From Runella sp. MFBS21 (GTDB lineage Bacteria; Bacteroidota; Bacteroidia; Cytophagales; Spirosomataceae): a stretch of DNA of 64,000 nt. The notes under the pieces are model-generated. The model was given only the letters and a program-made list of their open reading frames with translations, ran no database searches and was not told the DNA's origin. Every line of letters begins with the position of its first letter. The first letter of the stretch is position 1. The stretch covers positions 62,001-126,000 of the forward strand of contig NZ_JARNTW010000003.1 in NCBI RefSeq assembly GCF_029433105.1, given 5' to 3'. The translations under genes were made by a program, and so were the position numbers. Positions 35,528-44,500 of this stretch are shown one piece after another.

Positions 35528-36874
35528 TTAAACCACAATGGTCTTACCAGGTACGGCTACGGGATAGTATCCATCCGAGCCTGGAAGAAGCTTAGGAAGA
35601 GCATCCCAAGCTAATTTTTCGGGGAATAAGCTAATATTAGAATTAAGTGCTTCGTCCCATTTCACGACTTTGCCCGAGTAAGTAGCCATACGTCCCATAA
35701 TGGAGGTCAGAGTACTTTTGGCGCCATTTTCGGCATCGGCAAATTTATATTCCCCTTTGGCGATTGCTTCAAAAAGCTCATCGTGTTCTACTTGATAAGG
35801 GTTACGATCGCCTTTGCCTTCGTGGGCATACAATACTTTTCCGCCTTTATAAGCTTTAAGGACAGTATTGTTTCCGTTGAAACTATCGATACGGCCTTTG
35901 GTTCCCAAAAACTGCTCATCTACTTTGCTGTAAGTACCTTCGTAGTGGCGGCATTGGCTATTGATAAGGGTACCGTCAGCATAGGTAAAGTCAACGATAT
36001 GGTGGTCAAAAATCTCACCAAATTCTTTGCCATTACGTACTTGGCGGCCACCTGTTCCTTGAGCTGATACGGGGTATCCTTGCTTCGCCCAGTTGGCTAC
36101 GTCGATATTGTGAACGTGTTGCTCAGTGATATGATCTCCGCAAAGCCAGTTGAAATAGTACCAGTTACGCATTTGGTATTCCATTTCGGTTTGGCCTGGT
36201 TTGCGGGGGTTGTTCCACACGCCGCCAGAAACCCAGTATACGCTACCACCCACGATATCGCCGATTTTACCGTCATGAATACGGTTCATAGCTTCGCGGT
36301 AGTTGCGCTGATAGTGGCGCTGAAGCCCTACCACTACGTTAAGTTTTTTGCGTTTTGCTTCTTCTGCCGCCGCCAATACTTGGCGAATACCCGGCGCATC
36401 AGTAGCTACGGGTTTTTCCATGAAGATGTGTTTATTTTGACGAACAGCCTCTTCAAAGTGCCCGGGACGGAAGCCTGGAGGCGTTGCCAAAATCACTACA
36501 TCAGCTAGAGCAATCGCTTGTTTGTAAGCATCAAAACCCACAAACATACGATCTTTAGGGACATCTACTTTTGAGTTGATATCGATTTCGGCACCTGCGC
36601 CGTCTTTGTATTTACGTTTGGTAAGGGCATTGTAAGCACCTTCTACACGATCAGCAAAGGCATCTGCCATTGCTACCAATTTCACATTTTGGGTAGTACT
36701 CAAAGCCTGAGCAGCAGCGCCTGTTCCACGACCACCACAACCCACAAGAGCTATTTTGATAGTGTCATTGACGGAATTGTGATACCCGTAAGAAGAAAAA
36801 GGAAGACTACTCAACAAAGCTCCTCCCGTGAGAAGGCTTGAAGTTTTGAGGAACTCTCGGCGATTGGTTTCCAT
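35528..36874 (-). CDS. Tat-exported Gfo/Idh/MocA oxidoreductase
   Basis: 448 residues. The twin-arginine signal NRREFLKTSSLLTGGALLSS suggests export in folded form with cofactor. A Rossmann fold follows with GCGGRGTGAA (about 46-55). The EKPVATD motif near 153-159 carries the catalytic-type lysine of the family, and GLQRHYQRNYREA lies in the C-terminal domain. These enzymes use NAD(P) on sugars or inositols; exported forms often act on glycans. It is in the same orientation as the neighbouring serine hydrolase and sulfatase-modifying-type gene. Confidence 0.9.
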   Translation of the reverse strand: METNRREFLKTSSLLTGGALLSSLPFSSYGYHNSVNDTIKIALVGCGGRGTGAAAQALSTTQNVKLVAMADAFADRVEGAYNALTKRKYKDGAGAEIDINSKVDVPKDRMFVGFDAYKQAIALADVVILATPPGFRPGHFEEAVRQNKHIFMEKPVATDAPGIRQVLAAAEEAKRKKLNVVVGLQRHYQRNYREAMNRIHDGKIGDIVGGSVYWVSGGVWNNPRKPGQTEMEYQMRNWYYFNWLCGDHITEQHVHNIDVANWAKQGYPVSAQGTGGRQVRNGKEFGEIFDHHIVDFTYADGTLINSQCRHYEGTYSKVDEQFLGTKGRIDSFNGNNTVLKAYKGGKVLYAHEGKGDRNPYQVEHDELFEAIAKGEYKFADAENGAKSTLTSIMGRMATYSGKVVKWDEALNSNISLFPEKLAWDALPKLLPGSDGYYPVAVPGKTIVV

Positions 36875-36943
36875 GTTTACAAAAAAGGTTTATGGATTTA
36901 TACTGTGGATTAATGAATATGTTGAAAATGTAGAAATCGTTAG

Positions 36944-36981
36944 AGACTTTCCAAGTTTATAAATCTACACTTGGAAAGTCT
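36944..36981. repeat. Perfect 13-bp-arm hairpin
   Basis: Arms AGACTTTCCAAGT (36944-36956) and ACTTGGAAAGTCT (36969-36981) with a 12-base loop. It lies between the FGE-fold gene and the Gfo/Idh/MocA gene. No T-tract follows on either strand, so termination is uncertain. It is related to 4302 and 30761. Confidence 0.6.
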
Positions 36982-37078
36982 ATTATCACAAAGGCAAAAA
37001 GCCCTAGAGTCTAATCATCTGACTACTTCAATTTAATACAAAAAAAATTGACAATCAACTCTTTAACGCCCCCTCCGA

Positions 37079-38068
37079 TTAATAATCTTCGATAAGTGGT
37101 GGATTGTAGTAAGCCGCGATTTCTTCTTTAGAAGGAGGTGTAGCGGGGCGCACAATCCTGAATCCCACAAAAGAAGCACTCGTCATCCACCATTCGCTCT
37201 TGGGGCTTTGGGGATCAATGATTTTCCACTCAGCTGCTGAAGGTACACGTGCTGCACTACGGGCTACGGTAGCATCATCATCCCATGAACCTCCCCTAAC
37301 CGAGTTGGGATACAGTTCTTTCACTTTGGGATAAGCTTCATTTACTTCTCCTTTGGCTTTTTTGGTGTAATAATCCTTGTAATATTGGTCTATTGTCCAT
37401 TCCATGACGTTTCCGTGCATATCATAGAGTCCCCAAGGATTAGGTTTTTTGGTACCTATTTTTTTATAACCTCCTCCACTATTGCTTTTATACCAAGCAT
37501 ACTCACCGAGTTGCTTTGGATCATCTCCAAACGAATAAGCAGTGGTAGTACCTGCACGGCAGGCATATTCCCACTCAGCTTCGGTAGGAAGGCGATAAAA
37601 AACGCCCGTTTTTTCATAAAGCCATTTGCAGAAATAAATAGCGGCGTATTGTGTCATATTGATAGCAGGATAACCCGAGCGGCCCATCCCAAACGACATA
37701 TCGACATAAGCCGCGCTTGGGCGTGTACTTCCGTCGGTTTTGGCAAGGCTATTTTCAGGATCTGGAAAACGCTTGGCCATTTCGATTTCAATATTTTTGG
37801 TGGTAAACAAATCGTAAAAATCCCACGTGATTTCGTATTTTCCCATCCAAAACGGCTCAATTTTCACTTTGTGCTGTGGCCCTTCGTCATCTTTACGCCC
37901 TTTTTCTTTCTCAGGGCTTCCCATCATAAACTCCCCTCCTTTGATAGCGACCATGTCGTATTTTATGTCACTTCCCGAAATAGCTTGCGTATAGTTTTCA
38001 AATTTCGTTTGAGCCATTGCTGACCCACAGATGGCCCAGAATAGTAGTGATTTTTTTAAAAATTGCAT
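37079..38068 (-). CDS. Exported formylglycine-generating-enzyme-fold protein (cysteines missing)
   Basis: 329 residues with a signal peptide (KKSLLFWAICGSAMAQ). The FGE/SUMF1 fold is clear: GGEFMMGSPEKEKGRKDDEG, FWMGKYEITWDFYD, YRLPTEAEWEYACRAGTT, NPWGLYDMHGNVMEWT and the closing SVRGGSWDDDATVARSAARV. True sulfatase-activating FGEs have the active-site cysteines shortly after the RGGSW segment, but here that place reads DDDATVARSAAR with no cysteine. It is thus probably a binding or non-FGE relative such as those in gliding-motility or PvdO-type systems. It lies in the same orientation as the oxidoreductase. Confidence 0.85.
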   Translation of the reverse strand: MQFLKKSLLFWAICGSAMAQTKFENYTQAISGSDIKYDMVAIKGGEFMMGSPEKEKGRKDDEGPQHKVKIEPFWMGKYEITWDFYDLFTTKNIEIEMAKRFPDPENSLAKTDGSTRPSAAYVDMSFGMGRSGYPAINMTQYAAIYFCKWLYEKTGVFYRLPTEAEWEYACRAGTTTAYSFGDDPKQLGEYAWYKSNSGGGYKKIGTKKPNPWGLYDMHGNVMEWTIDQYYKDYYTKKAKGEVNEAYPKVKELYPNSVRGGSWDDDATVARSAARVPSAAEWKIIDPQSPKSEWWMTSASFVGFRIVRPATPPSKEEIAAYYNPPLIEDY

Positions 38069-38253
38069 TTTTTGTGAATAGTGAAATAACTGAAAAAGAA
38101 TTTAGAACCTGAAATATACCGCAAAACAACGAATTTCTTCGGTTCAAACGACAATAATCTAAGTTTTACTATTCAAAATGCCATTTTTATTTGACAAGTA
38201 GCAACTAATTTTGCAAGACAAACCATATAAAATCTTCAAATAAGTATATTTCA

Positions 38254-38961
38254 TCAATAGGCCGCCGCAATAGTAATGATTATAACTTCTTTGGCACCAG
38301 CATCCAATACCGTCGCAGCTGCAGATTCCAGTGTAGAACCCGTCGTCAATACATCATCAATGAGAGCGATGGATTTATTCTGCACTAAATCAGGCTTTAT
38401 CACTTCAAAAATACCTGATACATTCTCAAAACGTTGGAGTCGGGTTTTATGGGTTTGGGTTTCGGTAAACTTCCCTCTTAAAAGTACTTCTGCTGACCAC
38501 GCTATTTTGGAAGTAGACGATAGTCCTTCGGCCAATAAATCGCTCTGGTTGTACCCTCTTTGCTTTTTCTTTCGCTCATGCAAAGGTACTGGCACCAACA
38601 AATCCAAACCCTGACTCACGCCCGATTCAAACAGTTCCTGCCCGTACAATTGCCCCAAAGTAAGCCCCACTTCTGACCGATTGCGGTATTTGAGCTGATG
38701 AAGGAGACGTTGGACGCGCCCAGCTTTTTCAAACTTCAAAAAAGAATACACAGCCCTCACGGGTACTTTGCCCACAAATTTATTTTCTAGCGTCTTAATC
38801 GAAGTGAGATGAGAGTTGGTGCGGGGCAAGTTGGCTCGGCATTTTGTACAGATAACACCCTCATTTCCTACCAATTGACTTTGACAGGATGCACATGGGT
38901 TTGGATAAAACAAATCCAGTAAATCATGCCAATAGAGGGTCAATTTGGTAGCAAAAGCCAT
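38254..38961 (-). CDS. ComF family phosphoribosyltransferase-like protein
   Basis: 235 residues from the ATG at 38961; a TTG start 27 bp upstream would overlap a terminator-like hairpin. A zinc-finger-like Cys4 lies at the N-terminus (C23, C26, C38, C41). The phosphoribosyltransferase motif IALIDDVLTTGSTLESAA is near the C-terminus. ComF proteins take part in natural transformation as accessory factors to ComEC/ComFA in other bacteria; in Bacteroidota the gene is widespread and its role is not well tested. No competence neighbours are seen. Confidence 0.9.
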   Translation of the reverse strand: MAFATKLTLYWHDLLDLFYPNPCASCQSQLVGNEGVICTKCRANLPRTNSHLTSIKTLENKFVGKVPVRAVYSFLKFEKAGRVQRLLHQLKYRNRSEVGLTLGQLYGQELFESGVSQGLDLLVPVPLHERKKKQRGYNQSDLLAEGLSSTSKIAWSAEVLLRGKFTETQTHKTRLQRFENVSGIFEVIKPDLVQNKSIALIDDVLTTGSTLESAAATVLDAGAKEVIIITIAAAY

Positions 38962-38977
38962 AAGATTGGTTTTTACA

Positions 38978-39011
38978 AGAGGTGGCAAGTTTTAAAAAAC
39001 TTGCCACCTCT
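38978..39011. repeat. Perfect 14-bp-arm hairpin between comF-like and PhyH genes
   Basis: Arms AGAGGTGGCAAGTT (38978-38991) and AACTTGCCACCTCT (38998-39011) with a six-base loop. It lies downstream of the PhyH gene and upstream of comF, and may terminate the PhyH transcript, although no strong T-tract follows. Confidence 0.55.
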
Positions 39012-39020
39012 AAATGAGGT

Positions 39021-39848
39021 TTAACGACTATACAATATTGGATTTAATGGGCTATCAGGCACACTTCCAACCGGCGAGGAAGCCAGCCATGTTTCCCAAT
39101 CAGCCTGTTGAAAGCTGTTTTTAGGCTGAGTAATGCGCTGGTCTTTATCCATATAAATCATCGTCATCACTTTGCGGGGTTTAGTAGAGAGATTGGCACC
39201 TGCCCGGTGAAACAACCACCCTGCATGGTAACTTACCTCACCCAACTCAAAAGGTGTTTCGTTCAGATTAAACTGTGTCAATGATTGAGACATCAAAGCT
39301 TCACTTTCGTCACTAATTTCCAAGTCACGGCCAATCTCTACGGCTTGGCTTTTTTCGGCAAAAGCCAAAGGCCCCATATCCATTGGTGTCGCTTGCAATG
39401 GAATCCAAATGGTGACGGTTTTGGGAGATGCCAAAGGCCAATAAAACTGATCGGCATGCCATGGAGTAATACCTCCACTCGGTTCTTTGTAAAGCGCTTG
39501 GTCGTGATAAAGTCGTACCCCCTCTGCGCCCATGAGGTCGGCGGCGATTTGCGCCAAACGTTTAGAAAATACAAACTCTTTGGCGGTTTCGTCTTCTCGC
39601 CAGAGATTCATGATTTGCAAAAACGCCCGCTCATAAGTTGTGCGTTCTTCCATAGGTTTGGTGAGTTTGTTGAGCTTAAACACCAAATCCGTAATTACAT
39701 CTCCATAGTAAGCCAACACCTCCGCACTAAGTACGTTTTTGAGTTTTACATATCCGTATTCTTGATAAAAAGCAATGGCTTCGGGCGAAACTACATAAGG
39801 AGTATTGAGTTCCTCTTTCAAAATAGTTGTATCAATTGTTGCTGGCAT
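39021..39848 (-). CDS. Phytanoyl-CoA dioxygenase (PhyH) family protein
   Basis: 275 residues. The double-stranded beta-helix fold binds Fe(II) through HxD, here H131 and D133 in ITPWHADQFYWPL, and a distal histidine (H214, in WLFHRAGAN). 2-oxoglutarate binding by a later arginine is expected. Hydroxylation of a small molecule is the usual activity, and the substrate is not predictable. The divergent AraC regulator begins 143 bp away (39992), suggesting that it controls this gene. No signal peptide is present. Confidence 0.88.
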   Translation of the reverse strand: MPATIDTTILKEELNTPYVVSPEAIAFYQEYGYVKLKNVLSAEVLAYYGDVITDLVFKLNKLTKPMEERTTYERAFLQIMNLWREDETAKEFVFSKRLAQIAADLMGAEGVRLYHDQALYKEPSGGITPWHADQFYWPLASPKTVTIWIPLQATPMDMGPLAFAEKSQAVEIGRDLEISDESEALMSQSLTQFNLNETPFELGEVSYHAGWLFHRAGANLSTKPRKVMTMIYMDKDQRITQPKNSFQQADWETWLASSPVGSVPDSPLNPILYSR

Positions 39849-39991
39849 GATTAGTTGATTTTTTGCTTGAATGTTGATACAAAATAAGCTTATTTACCAA
39901 ATCCAAAAATTCTCATTATTGATTAAAAAATGTGGTATTTTAGCTTAATTATTACAAGAGATAAATCTATCAAGCAAAAATTCTTCATTTT

Positions 39992-40858
39992 ATGAAACCG
40001 CAGCTCGAAAAGCTCGCTCTCGAAGGACGTTTTTCTTATTTAGCACGCCATTTCAAACGTCCCAATTTCGACGCGCCTTGGCATTATCATCCTGAGTGGG
40101 AACTTACCTATATTATTGACAGCAGCGGACAGCGGTTTGTGGGCGATAGCATCGAGCCTTTTTTTGAAAATGATTTGGTATTATTGGCGAGTAATCTCCC
40201 CCATTTTTGGCGCAATAGTGATGACTACTATCAGTTTCCTTTCCAAAAATCGGCCGAAGCCATCGTGGTGCAGTTTCCTCAAAGTTTGGTAGACGATTTT
40301 TTTGAAAAAGTACCCGAATTTAGCGGTATTAGGCGGCTCTTGAATGAAGCAGCAAGAGGTATCAAATTTAGCAGTCAGGTCGCTACTATGGTCAGAGATG
40401 ACCTTCTTCGCCTTCCTACTCTTCCAGATGGTGAGCGTTTTGTAGCTTTTATGCACATTTTACTAATGCTCAGCCATGATAGCAGCGGCCAATTGCTAGC
40501 AAGTCAAGGTTACCAAATCACCCCTGATGAAGCCGATACAGAGCGGATGAAGCGTATTCTAGAATTTACATTAGCCCATTTTCAAGAAGATATCAAGTTG
40601 GAAGTCATTGCCGAAACCGCCCATTTGACTGTTCCGGCCTTCTGTCGATATTTTAAAAAGCGAACTCAAAAAACCTACGTTGATTTTTTGCAAGGCTTGC
40701 GAACAAGCCATGCCCGCCAATTACTCACTAGCTCAGAAATGAGCGTGGCGCAGATAGGTTTGGAATGTGGTTTTCAGAATCTATCCCATTTTCACCAAGT
40801 TTTCAAACGACACACAGGCGATTCGCCTCTTCAGTATCGTTTAAAAGTCCAACGCTAA
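39992..40858 (+). CDS. AraC family transcriptional regulator
   Basis: 288 residues. A cupin-type sensor half contains HYHPEWELTYIIDSSGQRFVGDSI and the block LLASNLPHFW. The C-terminal AraC double helix-turn-helix (about 190-288) includes TVPAFCRYFKKRTQKTYVDFL and AQIGLECGFQNLSHFHQVFK. It is clearly paralogous to the regulator at 47846 (shared FVGDSIE, SNLPH.W and CRYFK.RTQKTY). Divergent orientation points to the PhyH gene as target. Confidence 0.92.
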   Translation: MKPQLEKLALEGRFSYLARHFKRPNFDAPWHYHPEWELTYIIDSSGQRFVGDSIEPFFENDLVLLASNLPHFWRNSDDYYQFPFQKSAEAIVVQFPQSLVDDFFEKVPEFSGIRRLLNEAARGIKFSSQVATMVRDDLLRLPTLPDGERFVAFMHILLMLSHDSSGQLLASQGYQITPDEADTERMKRILEFTLAHFQEDIKLEVIAETAHLTVPAFCRYFKKRTQKTYVDFLQGLRTSHARQLLTSSEMSVAQIGLECGFQNLSHFHQVFKRHTGDSPLQYRLKVQR

Positions 40859-41504
40859 GTTCCAGTTTTCATCTTGGTTTTTTATTTATTTGTGGTGTTC
40901 TGACCTCAGTGTGGCACAAAATTATATTTTCTTTTAAAGGTCATTGGAAGATTTTATAGGAATATTGTATCACTGTTTTTACTTAACGACAGCCTTTCTC
41001 TCCTAAAAACTGAGCAATATTCACCCCTTTTTCCTTAAGTATGTTTCTTCAAAATAGATTTGATAATCAATCATTTATATACCATTATGTGTCAAACATA
41101 TACAAAGTATAAATACTTACCCCTACTCAATCTCTTCTTTCAAGTATCTTCAGAGAAAGCAATGTTAAAGTATTTAACACATTCAATTAATAGACTTATA
41201 AATCAAAATCAAGACTTGCTTTTTTTGCAAAAATTTTGCAGTTTTGTTAGCAAATACCCTAAATAATCAATGTTTTTTTGAAAAATTCTAAAGCAATCTT
41301 CTTGTGGATTAATAAATTGTAAAATTCCAAGATAATTTAAAATATTCTCAATAGAACAAAAATAAAGCTACATTATTTGGCAAAAACGTTGTTATACCAA
41401 ATAAATTTTTGTTTAACTTGCGTGAGTTTATGATTAGGTAAAGCTACTGATGAGCGTGTTGTTACCGAGCTATTAACCAACCCCCCCAATATACATTTAA
41501 AACC
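40859..41504. other. Long AT-rich intergenic region upstream of gltB
   Basis: 646 bp. A 68-codon open frame at 41060-41266 has poor coding character and no family match that I can see, so it was not called. No tRNA, rRNA or clear terminator was found. The upstream region probably contains the gltB promoter; no TAnnTTTG was convincing. Confidence 0.45.
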
Positions 41505-44500
41505 ATGCTAGAACCTGCCCAACAGGGGCTTTATCGCCCCGAGTTTGAACACGACGCATGCGGTATCGGTTTCCGAGCCAACATGAAGGGTCGTAAATCT
41601 CACCAAATGGTCGCCGATGCCATCACGATGCTCGAACGCATGGACCACCGTGGTGCCTGTGGCTCTGACCCTAATACTGGTGATGGCGCGGGAATCTTAA
41701 TCCAAATTCCCCACGAGTTTTTTGTGGAAGAGTGTACGAAGCTAGGCTTCTCGCTTCCTGCCGCTGGTGAGTACGGTGTAGGGATGATTTTCTTTCCCAA
41801 AGACGCCAAACTCCGTGCCGAATGCCGTGACATTTTGAATCGTAAAATCAAAAAACTGGGTCTAGGTTTGCTAGGATATCGCACAGTACCTACCCTCAAC
41901 GACATTCTAGGCGAAGGATCTCTTTCGGTAGAGCCCGAAGTAGAACAACTCTTCATCAAACGCCCTGACTCAATTACGGATGAACTCGGCTTTGAGCGTA
42001 AGTTATTTGTACTTCGTCAATACGTGACTCGCATTATCTACGATTCGGTCATTGGCTCCAAATCTCACTTTTACTTTTCCTCTTTGTCGTCCCGTACAAT
42101 TTCCTACAAAGGACAATTGACGACAGGACAATTAAAATATTATTTCCCCGATTTGCACCATGAGTCGGTAGTGTCGGCGTTTGCAATTATTCACTCACGC
42201 TTCTCGACCAATACCTTCCCTTCTTGGAAATTGGCGCAACCTTTCCGTTATGTAGCCCACAATGGCGAAATCAACACCGTAAGAGGCAACGTAAACTGGA
42301 TTAGAGCTGGAGAAAAATCATTTTGGTCTGACAAGTTTACCAAAGAAGAAATGGATATGTTGCTTCCTATTTGCGACATCACCAACTCCGATACGGCCAA
42401 CTTAGACAACGCCATTGAACTACTTTATCTCTCAGGCCGCTCACTACCTCACGTGATGATGATGGTCGTGCCTGAAGCTTGGGATGGCAACAACGACATG
42501 GACCCTCAGCGTAAAGCATTTTATGAGTACCATGCCGCTATTCAAGAACCTTGGGATGGTCCCGCGTCGATTTCATTTACCGATGGAAAAATCATCGGTG
42601 CTACCCTAGATCGTAATGGACTTCGTCCTTCGCGCTATTGGGTACTCGACGACGACACCGTCATCATGGCTTCCGAAGCAGGGGTATTGGACGTTGACCC
42701 AGCCAAAGTAGTGTCAAAAGGGCGTCTTCAATCGGGCAAAATGTTTGTGGTGGATATGGAGCAAGGCCGTATCATCCCTGATGAAGAACTCAAAGCTGAT
42801 ATTTGTTCACGTCAACCTTATCAACAATGGTTGGACGAAAACAAAATCAAAATTTCTGATCTCGAACCCTCTCAACGCCCCTTTGCGCCCTACGATGACA
42901 AACTTCTCCTAAAACGTCAAATTGCTTTTGGATTTAGTTCAGAAGATCTTCGGATGGTGCTCGGGCCAATGGCAGAGACCGGTATGGAAGCCATTGGGTC
43001 GATGGGTACAGATGTACCGTTGGCAGTGCTTTCAGAGCAAAGCCAACACTTATCAAATTACTTTAAGCAACTCTTTGCCCAAGTCACCAACCCTCCGATA
43101 GACTCTATTCGTGAGCGTTCGATTATGTCGCTTATCTCGTTTGTAGGCGCTACCGAAAACTTACTAACTGAATCGCCTCAGCATTGTCGGCAAATCGAAT
43201 TAGAGCAACCTGTATTGACTATTGAAGAGTTTGATAAGCTTCGTTGGGTAGATAAAGCGCATTTTCAAGCCAAAACCATCAATACTTATTTCCGCGCCGA
43301 CCAAGGTGGAAAAGGATTGGAAAGAGCTTTGGAGCGTATTTGTCGCTATGCGGAAGATGCGATTGAAGACGGTTTTGAAATCATCATTCTCTCTGATCGT
43401 GCTATTGATTCCGACCACGCACCTATTCCGTCGTTATTGGCTATGGCGGCAGTTCATCACCACTTGATTCGCCAAGGCTTACGTGGCAAAGTAGGTATCT
43501 TGGTAGAAGCAGGAGATGTATTTGAGACACACCACGTAGCTACTTTGATTGGCTATGGTGCAGCAGGTGTATGTCCTTACATGGCTTTCCAAACCCTTGC
43601 TTATATGAACAAGCATGGCATGATCAATGGAGAGTTTAAAAACGAAAAACTGTATTATCATTACATCAAGGCCATCGACAAAGAATTGCTCAAAATCTTC
43701 TCGAAGATGGGTATTTCTACCTTGCAATCTTATCAAGGCGCACAAATTTTTGAGTGCTTAGGTCTCAATAAAGATGTCATTGATAAATATTTTACGGGTA
43801 CTATCTCACGGATTGGTGGAATGGGTATCGACGAAATCGCTCGTGAGGTATTGATTCGTCACAAAGTGGCTTACCCTGAGGTGCCAATGATTAGCCCGCG
43901 CCTTGGAGTGGGTGGATTCTATCAATGGAAACAACGTGGTGAAGCTCACATTTTCAATCCTCAAACCATTCACTTACTCCAACAATCGACCCGCAAAGGT
44001 GGAGAAGAAGGCTATCAAATTTTCAAGAAGTTTTCGAAACTCATTGATGACCAAACCCAAAAAGCACTCACGCTTCGCGGCTTGATGAAATTCAAAAAAG
44101 GAACACCCATCCCTTTAGAAGAAGTAGAATCGGTCGAAAGCATTTTCAAACGCTTTGCTACGGGTGCAATGTCTTTTGGGTCTATTTCCTGGGAAGCCCA
44201 CACTACACTCGCCATCGCCATGAACCGCATCGGCGGTAAGTCAAACTCTGGTGAAGGTGGAGAAGACGAGCTTCGCTATACCCCCCTACCAAATGGTGAC
44301 TTTATGTCATCGGCGATTAAGCAAGTAGCTTCTGGCCGTTTTGGGGTAACGAGTCATTATCTTTCAAATGCGCAAGAATTACAAATTAAAATGGCCCAAG
44401 GAGCCAAGCCAGGTGAAGGTGGACAGCTTCCGGGTCATAAAGTAGATGACTGGATTGGCCGTACTCGTCATTCTACGCCTGGCGTAGGTTTGATTTCGCC

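Noticed and set aside
37079-38068. Sulfatase-activating enzyme
   Set aside because: The active-site cysteines are missing in the final conserved block, so it is not called a functional FGE.
41060-41266. A 68-codon open frame upstream of gltB
   Set aside because: It is AT-rich, without recognisable motifs, and starts without an apparent ribosome binding site.
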